Shown one piece after another: positions 1 through 4,873 of a stretch of 6,451 nt of DNA; the first letter of the stretch is position 1, and every line of letters starts with the position of its first letter. The notes under the pieces are model-generated. The model was not told where the DNA came from. It searched no databases and saw only the letters and a list, made by a program, of their open reading frames with translations. Origin of the DNA: Clostridiales bacterium (GTDB lineage: Bacteria > Bacillota > Peptococcia > Peptococcales > Peptococcaceae); contig QAKL01000095.1 in the NCBI GenBank assembly GCA_003343815.1, forward strand, positions 1-6,451, read 5' to 3'. The translations under genes and the position numbers were made by a program.

Positions 1-306
1 TGGATCCCCGCGACCCTAGCCTCGGCGATCACGGGACCTATTGCTACTTGCATTTTTCATCTGGAGATGAACGGTCCGGCGATTTCTTCCGGTATGGGTA
101 CCTGCGGATTAGTCGGACAAATCGGCGTATATACCGGCTGGGTGAGTGATGTCATGAACGGCACCAAAGCGGCGATTACCGCCTTTGACTGGGTGGGGTT
201 AATTTTGATCTGCTTTGTTCTGCCGGCAATTTTATCCTTTATCTTTGCCCAAATTTTGCGCAAAATCGGCTGGATCAAAGACGGCGATATGAAATTAGAT
301 CTCTAA
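1..306 (+). CDS. PTS_EIIC_2 / PfoR-type membrane protein, C-terminal fragment
   Basis: The reading frame is open from base 1 and gives about 101 residues ending in a TAA stop, so the 5' part lies outside the window. Visible stretches are the Gly-rich motif MNGPAISSGMGTCGLVGQIG near residues 23-42 and a hydrophobic helix, about residues 64-84 (VGLILICFVLPAILSFIFAQ), followed by a short charged tail. From family knowledge, the NGP..SSGMGT/GQIG pattern is typical of the PTS_EIIC_2 family, which includes Clostridium perfringens PfoR and is annotated as PTS sugar transporter subunit IIC or a toxin-regulator-like membrane protein. These are multispanning inner-membrane proteins; substrate and true PTS coupling are poorly known, and no EIIA or EIIB domain is visible here. 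A terminator follows 4 bases after the stop. The family call is fairly sure; substrate is unknown. Confidence 0.78.
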   Translation, partial: WIPATLASAITGPIATCIFHLEMNGPAISSGMGTCGLVGQIGVYTGWVSDVMNGTKAAITAFDWVGLILICFVLPAILSFIFAQILRKIGWIKDGDMKLDL

Positions 307-309
307 AAC

Positions 310-345
310 GCAAAAAACTGCGAAAAATATTTCGCAGTTTTTTGC
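310..345. terminator. Bidirectional intrinsic terminator between the PTS_EIIC_2 gene and the LysR remnant
   Basis: Bases 310-325 and 330-345 form a perfect 16-bp inverted repeat with a 4-base loop (AATA). The stem has A-tracts on one side and T-tracts on the other, so each strand reads a GC-containing core (CTGCGAAA/TTTCGCAG) followed by a run of six T. It sits between two convergent genes and can end transcripts from both. Confidence 0.85.
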
Positions 346-348
346 ATT

Positions 349-366
349 TTATCCACATGTGGATAA
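349..366. promoter_or_regulatory. Perfect palindrome of two abutting DnaA-box consensus sites
   Basis: TTATCCACATGTGGATAA is an 18-bp perfect palindrome. Each half is TTATCCACA, the exact high-affinity DnaA-box consensus, in head-to-head orientation with no spacer. It lies in the intergenic space directly after the bidirectional terminator and two bases before the stop codon of the LysR remnant. That it is a DnaA-binding site is an inference from sequence; it could instead be the operator of another dimeric regulator. It does not look like a terminator, because there is no loop and no T-run. Confidence 0.5.
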
Positions 367-367
367 T

Positions 368-982
368 TTAACGGTCTTTTAAATCATAAAGGTCGCATAA
401 AATTTTTATAAAAATTTCGATTTGCTTTAGGCGCGGATTATTCTCATCGTAAACGGCATAAAAGCGCATGGTCAAGTTTTCCTTGATCGGCTTAATAGCG
501 ATTTTTTCTAAAAATGTTTTCTCCAAGTCCTTAGTATAGCCGATAAACGCGAAGCTGAAGGCGTCGGAGGCGCTCACATACTGCTGCACCAGCTCGAAAT
601 TATTGCTGCGAAAGGCGATGCGGCAGTGAGGCAGAAATTTCTGCGGAAAAGCCAACTGCTCGTAATCGTCAAAGAAAAAGGCATTAATCGCTAAAGGCTT
701 ACCGTCCAACTTGGCTAAAGAAAGGCTCTGATAGTGCATCAAATCCGAGGAGGAGCTGATAATGGCGAAAAGTTTCTCGTCCCAGAGAGGAATCACTTTT
801 CTGCCGTTTTCACTTAATTTTTGAAAACTCTGCTCATCCTCTGCCTCTAAATTAAAAAGCGCAACATCGCTTTCGCCTGTGATCATGCTCTGCATCGCCG
901 CCGCAGTATTTTGCTCAATGACGGTGATGTCAATTTTCGGGTATAATCCTGCCAAGGTAAACATCACATCGGGCAGTCGCAA
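368..982 (-). pseudogene. LysR-type transcriptional regulator remnant: ligand-binding domain only, HTH missing
   Basis: The 204-residue frame matches the effector-binding domain of LysR-type regulators: a start like RLPDVMFTLAGLYPKIDITVIEQNT, then GESDVALFNLE, and a complete-looking C terminus. Full LysR proteins are about 290-310 residues with a winged HTH in the first 65; nothing like that HTH occurs upstream in any frame. The frame opens with TTG (980-982) right after an in-frame TAA nine bases upstream, and no Shine-Dalgarno sequence is visible; the first in-frame ATG is six codons further in. An ATG at 1018-1020 starts an 18-codon frame (MKDRQGLVYDNIFCDCPM) that overlaps in the -1 frame; a shift at its TTT codon would join it to the domain. 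Most likely this is a 5'-deleted pseudogene. A stand-alone ligand-binding protein is possible but less likely. The family call is firm; expression is uncertain. Confidence 0.65.
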
Positions 983-1026
983 AATATATTATCGTAGACA
1001 AGGCCCTGTCTGTCTTTCATGAAGTT

Positions 1027-1035
1027 ATTATAGCA
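1027..1035 (-). promoter_or_regulatory. Extended -10 promoter upstream of the LysR remnant
   Basis: On the minus strand this reads TGCTATAAT, an exact extended -10 (TGnTATAAT). The -35 region is poor (TTAGGC or TAGGCA at about 1050-1056), which extended -10 promoters tolerate. The predicted transcription start falls about 7 bases downstream, at or next to the A of the ATG at 1020, so the transcript could be leaderless. Seen by motif only. Confidence 0.5.
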
Positions 1036-1134
1036 CGGGAAATATAAACTGCCTAATTCAAGTAATATTTAAGGAGTATATCGGGTAAATATTTTTTGTT
1101 TATCCATTTTTATGAACATTAATTTTCGGGCATA

Positions 1135-1166
1135 AAAAAACTTCTCTATTAATAGAGAAGTTTTTT
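1135..1166 (-). terminator. Intrinsic terminator of the SDR gene
   Basis: This 32-bp stretch is a perfect palindrome centred between 1150 and 1151, with core CTTCTCTATT/AATAGAGAAG and flanking A6/T6. It starts two bases past the SDR stop codon on the minus strand, where it ends in a run of seven T. The remaining intergenic DNA from there to the LysR remnant (about 983-1134) is AT-rich and holds only the extended -10 promoter and no supportable gene. Confidence 0.85.
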
Positions 1167-1168
1167 AC

Positions 1169-1993
1169 TTATCTGGAGAAAGCTGAAGCACCGCCTGCGA
1201 TACAGCCGCCGTCGCACAAGATATCCGTACCTGTCAGATAGCCTAAACGCTCGTCACACAAATGCGCGTACAGAGGTCCGATTTCCTCAGGCAAGCCGTT
1301 TCTCTGTACGGCGGCAAATTTTAAATATTTGCTCGCCTCCTCCTGCTCCAACGAGCCTAAGGGCGTCTCAAAATTACCGGGGGTGACGCTCAAAACACGG
1401 GCACCTTTTTGGGCGAAGCGCTTGGCGTCTGCTTTGGCAAACCAGATGCAGAAATGTTTGCTGATGCCGTAGGATACGCCCGTCTGCACTTTTTTCGGTA
1501 ATAAATGCACGCGCGCCATCATTTTTTTCATAAATTTATCCCGATCGGTATAGGCTAATTTGTAAGCTTTCTTGGGCATGATAAAGCTTGGCGACATGTA
1601 AGCAGAAGTAGAAGAAGTATCAATGAGACAGCCTCCTTTGGCGATGACAGGGTAAAAAGCGTCATTAATATTGACCGTGCCCAAAGCATTGGCTTTCATG
1701 ATTTTCTCCGCATCTCCCATATGGGGACTCATGCCCGCGATATGTAATACCGCCTTGACCTCGCCTGTTTCGGCGGCATATTTGGCTAATTTAAAGCACG
1801 CCGCCCGATCGGATACATCGCAGCTGAAAACGTCTGCCGAGCCGCCTAAATTTTCTAATTCTTTTACGGCATTTTCTAATTTGGCGGCGTTTCTGCCGAC
1901 TAAAATCACATGATAGTTTTCCTTGATCATTTCTTTGGCTGCGGCAAAGCCGATCCCCGAGCCGCCTCCGGTGATAACGCATACTTTTTTCAT
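1169..1993 (-). CDS. Short-chain dehydrogenase/reductase (SDR), 3-alpha-HSD-like architecture
   Basis: This 274-residue NAD(P)-dependent oxidoreductase has a Rossmann fold. Visible motifs are the cofactor loop TGGGSGIG (8-15), Arg34 after strand 2 in VGRN, which suggests NADP(H), the CDV acidic motif (58-60), HIAG (84-87) in place of the usual NAG, Asn102, the Ser of DTSSTSA (about 128), YGISK with Tyr175 and Lys179, and TPGNFETPL (204-212). The Ser-to-Tyr distance is about 47 residues against about 13 in ordinary classical SDRs. A similar basic insertion and a similar PGxxETPL loop are known in the Comamonas 3-alpha-hydroxysteroid dehydrogenase/carbonyl reductase type, so a hydroxysteroid or carbonyl substrate is possible but unproven. 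The ATG at 1993 is preferred because GAGAGGCGG lies 8 bases before it; a GTG 18 bases upstream is also open. A TATGAT (2022-2027) may be its -10. The gene stands alone with its own terminator. Confidence 0.85.
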   Translation of the reverse strand: MKKVCVITGGGSGIGFAAAKEMIKENYHVILVGRNAAKLENAVKELENLGGSADVFSCDVSDRAACFKLAKYAAETGEVKAVLHIAGMSPHMGDAEKIMKANALGTVNINDAFYPVIAKGGCLIDTSSTSAYMSPSFIMPKKAYKLAYTDRDKFMKKMMARVHLLPKKVQTGVSYGISKHFCIWFAKADAKRFAQKGARVLSVTPGNFETPLGSLEQEEASKYLKFAAVQRNGLPEEIGPLYAHLCDERLGYLTGTDILCDGGCIAGGASAFSR

Positions 1994-2072
1994 AATTATT
2001 CCGCCTCTCACGATTTTTTATATCATAGGGCAGATTTGTTTTTATTTTGTTAAATAAATGTTTATAAAAAAT

Positions 2073-2095
2073 AAAACGCTTATTTTAAGCGTTTT
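2073..2095 (-). terminator. Intrinsic terminator of azlCD, overlapping the azlD stop
   Basis: AAAACGCTTA (2073-2082) and TAAGCGTTTT (2086-2095) form a perfect 10-bp stem with a 3-base loop. On the minus strand it is followed by ATTTTTTAT. The stem includes two bases of the azlD stop codon, so termination begins immediately at the end of the operon. Confidence 0.8.
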
Positions 2096-2420
2096 AAAAG
2101 ACTGTTTGCACTAAAACCATATAAAGCACCGTCCCGCCTGCGATGGACAAAAGCATCTGGCGTTTCCAAAAGTGCAAAACCACCACAAAGGCTAAAGCAA
2201 TAAATTCGGGGATCCCGTGCGGATAAGCGATTAAACTTACGCTTTTTAAGCTGTAGACGACCAATAAACCAAATACCGCCCCGGGGAGAGCTTTGCCTAA
2301 GTACTGCACATATTTCGGCGTTTCTTTGCCGTGAGGGAAAACGATAAAAGGCAGAAAGCGCGTCGCCATCGTGCCCAAAACTACCATCGCGATCATGATA
2401 ATTTGCTCTGTTATGCTCAT
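2094..2420 (-). CDS. azlD: AzlD family branched-chain amino acid transport subunit
   Basis: This 108-residue, very hydrophobic protein is the usual length for AzlD (about 100-110). It has a first membrane segment with the conserved pattern VLGTMATRFLPFIVF (about 14-28; Thr/Arg/Leu-Pro signature), then segments near 45-60, 70-84 and 90-107. AzlD is the small partner of AzlC; the pair exports branched-chain amino acids and their analogues in Bacillus and Corynebacterium (BrnFE) relatives. The ATG overlaps the azlC stop by 4 bases (ATGA, 2417-2420), which points to translational coupling, and a terminator follows at once. Family assignment is based on the signature motif, size and the neighbouring azlC; substrate range is inferred. 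Confidence 0.88.
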   Translation of the reverse strand: MSITEQIIMIAMVVLGTMATRFLPFIVFPHGKETPKYVQYLGKALPGAVFGLLVVYSLKSVSLIAYPHGIPEFIALAFVVVLHFWKRQMLLSIAGGTVLYMVLVQTVF

Positions 2421-3136
2421 CTGCTTTCACCTCGTTTTTCCAAAATAGGGCGCAATAAGGTAAGCACCGCTAAAATACTCACCATCGCCGGTAAAATAAA
2501 ACCGTCAGCACCGAAAACAATTAAGCATAAAGCAGAAAGCGCAAGTCCTGCCAAAGACGAAGTATGGTCATTTTCCTTGAGCCACTGCTCCATGAAAATC
2601 ACGGCAAACATCGCCGTCATGACAAACTCCAGTCCTTCGGTATTAAAGGTCAGAAACGAGCCGAATAATCCGCCCAAAATCGCGCCGCTGACCCAATAGG
2701 AATAATTTAGCACTGTAACAAAGAGCATAAACCAGTCTTTATCGACGCCATGAGGAGCCTCGGCAGTGTAATTGATAGAAAAGCTCTCGTCGCACATGCC
2801 GAAAATGAGCAAATATTTCTTCCAACCCTTGACCGAGCCGTATTTATCAAGCATGGAAATACCGTAAAAAAGATGACGGGCATTCACCATTAAGGTCAGC
2901 AATAACGCGTGCAGCGGCGTAAATGCACCCAAAAGAAGATTGGCGGCGACAAACTCCATAGAGCCCGCGAAAATGAGCATACTCATAAACATCGGATAAA
3001 CGAAGCTGAAGCCTAAGACATTCATATAAATACCATATGTTATCCCTAAAAACCAAAAACCGGCAAATATCGGCACTGTGAGAGGAAAAGCTGCTTTAAA
3101 AGCTGTAAAAATTTCATTTTTCCTTTCTTTAGTCAT
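2417..3136 (-). CDS. azlC: AzlC family branched-chain amino acid exporter, large subunit
   Basis: This 239-residue polytopic membrane protein matches the usual AzlC length of about 230-250. Family-typical stretches are GFWFLGITYGIYMNVLGFS (26-44), IFAGSMEFVAANLLLGAFTP (55-74) and the signature MVNARHLFYGISML (83-96), then GMCDESFSINY (113-123) and further hydrophobic segments to about residue 230. It works with AzlD as a two-component exporter of branched-chain amino acids in the cytoplasmic membrane. AGGTGA lies 7 bases before the ATG. The gene has a consensus promoter embedded in the end of trmO and a dyad near the start of its 66-bp leader region, so expression is probably repressor-controlled. 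No Lrp-type AzlB regulator is in view. Its stop overlaps the azlD start. Confidence 0.9.
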   Translation of the reverse strand: MTKERKNEIFTAFKAAFPLTVPIFAGFWFLGITYGIYMNVLGFSFVYPMFMSMLIFAGSMEFVAANLLLGAFTPLHALLLTLMVNARHLFYGISMLDKYGSVKGWKKYLLIFGMCDESFSINYTAEAPHGVDKDWFMLFVTVLNYSYWVSGAILGGLFGSFLTFNTEGLEFVMTAMFAVIFMEQWLKENDHTSSLAGLALSALCLIVFGADGFILPAMVSILAVLTLLRPILEKRGESR

Positions 3137-3160
3137 AAAAAAATCACCTACTTAGCTAAA

Positions 3161-3179
3161 ACATACCTTTTTGGTATGT
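3161..3179 (-). promoter_or_regulatory. Candidate operator or 5'-leader hairpin of azlCD
   Basis: ACATACC-TTTTT-GGTATGT is a perfect 7-bp inverted repeat with a 5-base spacer, flanked by two TAGCTA copies (3153-3158 and 3183-3188) that could extend the dyad. On the minus strand it begins about 2-3 bases after the predicted azlC transcription start, the classic place for a repressor operator. It would also form a hairpin at the very 5' end of the mRNA. The regulator is not identifiable from the window. Confidence 0.5.
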
Positions 3180-3187
3180 AATTAGCT

Positions 3188-3216
3188 ATTATAGGTGAAT
3201 GTTTAAATTTTGTCAA
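3188..3216 (-). promoter_or_regulatory. Perfect consensus vegetative promoter of azlCD
   Basis: On the minus strand this is TTGACA (3211-3216), a 17-base spacer, then TATAAT (3188-3193): both hexamers and the spacing match the housekeeping sigma consensus exactly. The -35 is inside the last codons of trmO (encoding V-D-K) and the trmO stop is in the spacer. Predicted transcription start is about 3181. Confidence 0.8.
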
Positions 3217-3895
3217 CATTTTCGACAATCAAAATTTTCTTTTCGACTCTAAATTTTATATTATATCCGCCGTATGCTAAGCCATAAACGCGATTTTCAT
3301 CGTTTTGGTAGGTAGGACGCGGATCAAGCGAAAGCACCTTTAATAAAGATGCACGCTTTTCAGACGGGATTTTTTCAAGCAGTTCGTCCGACATTTCCAC
3401 ACTAAGCTTGCGCGCGGCATAATTCATCTGATCGGTAAACCCGCCGATCGCTTCGGGATAGCTGTCGACATAGGGCAGATAGGGCTTGATGTCGTAAATC
3501 GGCGTACCATCCAGTAAATCTGCCCCCGACACATGTAAAACTACGCCGTCTGCCGCAGTTTTTTCGACACCATCCAATAATACTACCGATAATCCCAACG
3601 GATTGGGGCGGTATGGCGAGCGCGTGGCAAAAACACCCAAGCGCGTATTGCCGCCGAGCATCGGCGGGCGCACCGTCGGATGAAAATCACGGTCTTTATT
3701 CGCCGAAAAACCCCAGATGAGCCATAAATGACTGTAGGTTTCGATCGCACGCAAAGCCTCGGGATCACGATAATCAGCGGTAAAAATAATTTTCGCCTTT
3801 AATTCGGGTATTAATCCTCCCTGGCGGGGGATCCCGAATTTCTCCGTAAAATCATTACGGATATAGGCGATAGGTTTTATTGTTAATTCTTCCAT
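3203..3895 (-). CDS. trmO: TrmO/TsaA-type tRNA (N6-threonylcarbamoyl-A37) N6-methyltransferase
   Basis: This 230-residue protein, close to E. coli TrmO (TsaA/YaeB, about 235), is a SAM-dependent enzyme that methylates N6 of t6A at position 37 of ANN-decoding tRNAs to give m6t6A. Visible motifs are PIAYIRNDFTEKFGIPRQ (near the N terminus), ETYSHLWLIWGF (52-63), TRSPYRPNPLG (91-101, the TsaA signature), GTPIYDIKPYLPYVDSYPEA (130-149) and the C-terminal-domain motif DPRPTY (191-196) followed by RVYG (202-205). The ATG at 3895 is chosen because it lies 2 bases after the stop of the lipoprotein gene and the protein then matches family length; an upstream TTG at 3916 would overlap that gene by 19 bases and has no ribosome binding site. 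It is probably translated from the lipoprotein mRNA. No terminator follows before azlC. Confidence 0.9.
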   Translation of the reverse strand: MEELTIKPIAYIRNDFTEKFGIPRQGGLIPELKAKIIFTADYRDPEALRAIETYSHLWLIWGFSANKDRDFHPTVRPPMLGGNTRLGVFATRSPYRPNPLGLSVVLLDGVEKTAADGVVLHVSGADLLDGTPIYDIKPYLPYVDSYPEAIGGFTDQMNYAARKLSVEMSDELLEKIPSEKRASLLKVLSLDPRPTYQNDENRVYGLAYGGYNIKFRVEKKILIVENVDKI

Positions 3896-3897
3896 TT

Positions 3898-4395
3898 TTA
3901 TTCGACCTTGCTCCAAGCGGCTTTATCCGCGGCAAATGATAAATGCCCCGTCTCAAAATTGCCGCCGTCCATCGTGAAATAAATCGTCTTAATTTCCGGA
4001 CAGTTTAAAACGATCGTCTCGATCAAATTTTCAAAGACAGCCGACTCAGCAGCCGCGCCTAAACCTAAATTTAAAACCTTATCCTCTTTAAAATCAATCA
4101 CCAATTTGCCGTTGGTATCGAGCGTCATCGTATTGATGACCGCTTCCTTGGCATAAGCCTCCTCGATTACAGCATTTTCGTAAGCATAAGCCACCTCAAA
4201 AGCTGAAACGGTGGAAGTTTCGTTTATTTTATAGTCGATCGTATAATCGTTGTCTTTTTGCTCGTCATAAGCTACCAATGAAACAGTCGCTGTATTGTCA
4301 TTACTACTTTGATCATCGTTTTTGTCAGTGCAGCCGCTCAATCCCAGACATAAAACCAAGCCGCAGGTCAAAGCGGTAAATTTCTGCATGTTCAT
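3898..4395 (-). CDS. GerMN-domain lipoprotein
   Basis: This 165-residue protein starts with a lipoprotein signal peptide: Lys5, a hydrophobic core and lipobox L19-S20-G21-C22, so it should be processed and anchored by Cys22 outside the cytoplasmic membrane. An acidic, Ser/Asn-rich linker follows (23-36). The rest fits a single GerMN domain: AFEVAYAYENAVIEEA, LDTNGKLVIDFKED, then SAVFENLIETIVLNCPEIKTIYFTMDGG and a final GHLSF. GerMN domains occur in Bacillus GerM (sporulation and germination) and in many non-sporulating Firmicutes lipoproteins of unknown role, so sporulation function should not be assumed. The start ATG has GGGGAGG five bases upstream. It is the first gene of a two-gene unit with trmO. 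Its promoter is not obvious; TTGTCG (4445-4450 on the minus strand) with AT-rich DNA downstream is one candidate. Confidence 0.8.
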   Translation of the reverse strand: MNMQKFTALTCGLVLCLGLSGCTDKNDDQSSNDNTATVSLVAYDEQKDNDYTIDYKINETSTVSAFEVAYAYENAVIEEAYAKEAVINTMTLDTNGKLVIDFKEDKVLNLGLGAAAESAVFENLIETIVLNCPEIKTIYFTMDGGNFETGHLSFAADKAAWSKVE

Positions 4396-4451
4396 TTTTC
4401 CTCCCCCTTTTAATAATTTATATAAAATCTATTCATTATTCTATTCGACAA

Positions 4452-4469
4452 CAGGAAAATTTTTTCCTG
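4452..4469. repeat. Inverted repeat in the divergent intergenic region
   Basis: CAGGAAAA-TT-TTTTCCTG is a perfect 8-bp inverted repeat in the 177-base gap between the divergently transcribed lipoprotein gene and the small 4573-4815 gene. It could be an operator acting on either promoter. It could also be a short hairpin of no consequence, as the centre is only A and T. Confidence 0.3.
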
Positions 4470-4512
4470 CTTTGAAATGTGAAATAACTATGCGCAATTC
4501 ATGACAAAATGC

Positions 4513-4541
4513 TTGAAAGCAATGCTCTTTTATGATATGAT
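4513..4541 (+). promoter_or_regulatory. Extended -10 promoter of the 80-aa gene
   Basis: TTGAAA (4513-4518), a 17-base spacer and TATGAT (4536-4541) preceded by TG one base upstream (TGATATGAT) make a strong extended -10 vegetative promoter. The predicted start is near 4548, which leaves a leader of about 25 bases containing the GAGGTGA ribosome binding site. Confidence 0.65.
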
Positions 4542-4572
4542 AATTTAATCGCTAAATTTGAGGTGAAATCAT

Positions 4573-4815
4573 ATGCTTAACTTTATAAAAAAGGAACTGT
4601 TTCTTACTTACGATATAGAAATTTACCTAAAGGCAAAAGAAAAACTCGCTCAAAACGGTATAAAATATTATGTAAAAACACGCTATATCGGCAGCCGCGG
4701 AAATCGAGGCAGTATGATAGGTACTTTTGGCGAAAAAGATGAGTATCAAACTGAATATAAAATTTTTGTCGCTAATAAAGACTACGACCAAGCTCTTTAC
4801 ATAATCAACCAATAA
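4573..4815 (+). CDS. Small protein of unknown function, 80 aa
   Basis: This is a real gene: GAGGTGA lies 6 bases before its ATG, an extended -10 promoter lies upstream and a terminator begins at its stop codon. The protein is soluble-looking, with no signal peptide or membrane segment. The pattern is a strand (ELFLTYD), a helix (IEIYLKAKEKLAQNGI), a strand (KYYVKTRYI), a Gly/Arg/Ser loop (GSRGNRGSMIGTFG), a strand (TEYKIFVANK) and a final helix (DYDQALYIIN). This small alpha/beta layout, with a phrase like LxxxGIxYxVK and a C-terminal K-D-Y-D-x-A segment, resembles the DUF2007-like putative signal-transducing proteins, but I cannot prove membership. It is transcribed towards gyrA and is not in an operon. 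Function is unknown. Confidence 0.8.
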   Translation: MLNFIKKELFLTYDIEIYLKAKEKLAQNGIKYYVKTRYIGSRGNRGSMIGTFGEKDEYQTEYKIFVANKDYDQALYIINQ

Positions 4816-4858
4816 AAAAGAAGGATTTTAAAATGAGATGATAAAATCCTTCTTTTTT
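4814..4858. terminator. Bidirectional intrinsic terminator between the 80-aa gene and gyrA
   Basis: Bases 4814-4830 and 4842-4858 form a perfect 17-bp stem (core GAAGGATTTTA/TAAAATCCTTC) with an 11-base loop. The plus strand ends in a run of seven T and the minus strand in a run of six T. The left arm overlaps the TAA stop of the small gene, and gyrA ends 16 bases to the right, so it serves both convergent genes. Confidence 0.88.
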
Positions 4859-4873
4859 TATTTATATTCAAAT

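Noticed and set aside
996..1011. Imperfect inverted repeat AGACAAGGCCCTGTCT near the LysR remnant start
   Set aside because: It has mismatches in the centre and falls inside the short 1020 frame; too weak alone to call an operator, though autoregulation by the former LysR protein is conceivable.
1072..1135. AAGGAG followed by short plus-strand frames (for example ATG at 1112, 7 codons)
   Set aside because: The frames are too short and the AAGGAG has no start codon at a usable distance.
2331..2699. Plus-strand open frame of 122 codons across the azlD/azlC junction, and a minus-strand 116-codon frame overlapping azlD
   Set aside because: Both are shadows of the clearly recognisable AzlC and AzlD frames; their translations are basic, low-quality sequence with no family resemblance.
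3210..3228. TTGTC-N9-GACAA dyad around the azlC -35
   Set aside because: It lies entirely within trmO codons, has short arms, and half of it is simply the TTGACA hexamer; chance is sufficient.
4444..4450. TGTCGAA (minus strand), an exact Spo0A-box core, upstream of the GerMN lipoprotein gene; another at 3221-3227 before azlC
   Set aside because: The same 7-mer also occurs inside trmO and gyrA, where V-E or similar codons produce it, and no well-placed -10 accompanies the upstream copy. Sporulation control is not supported.
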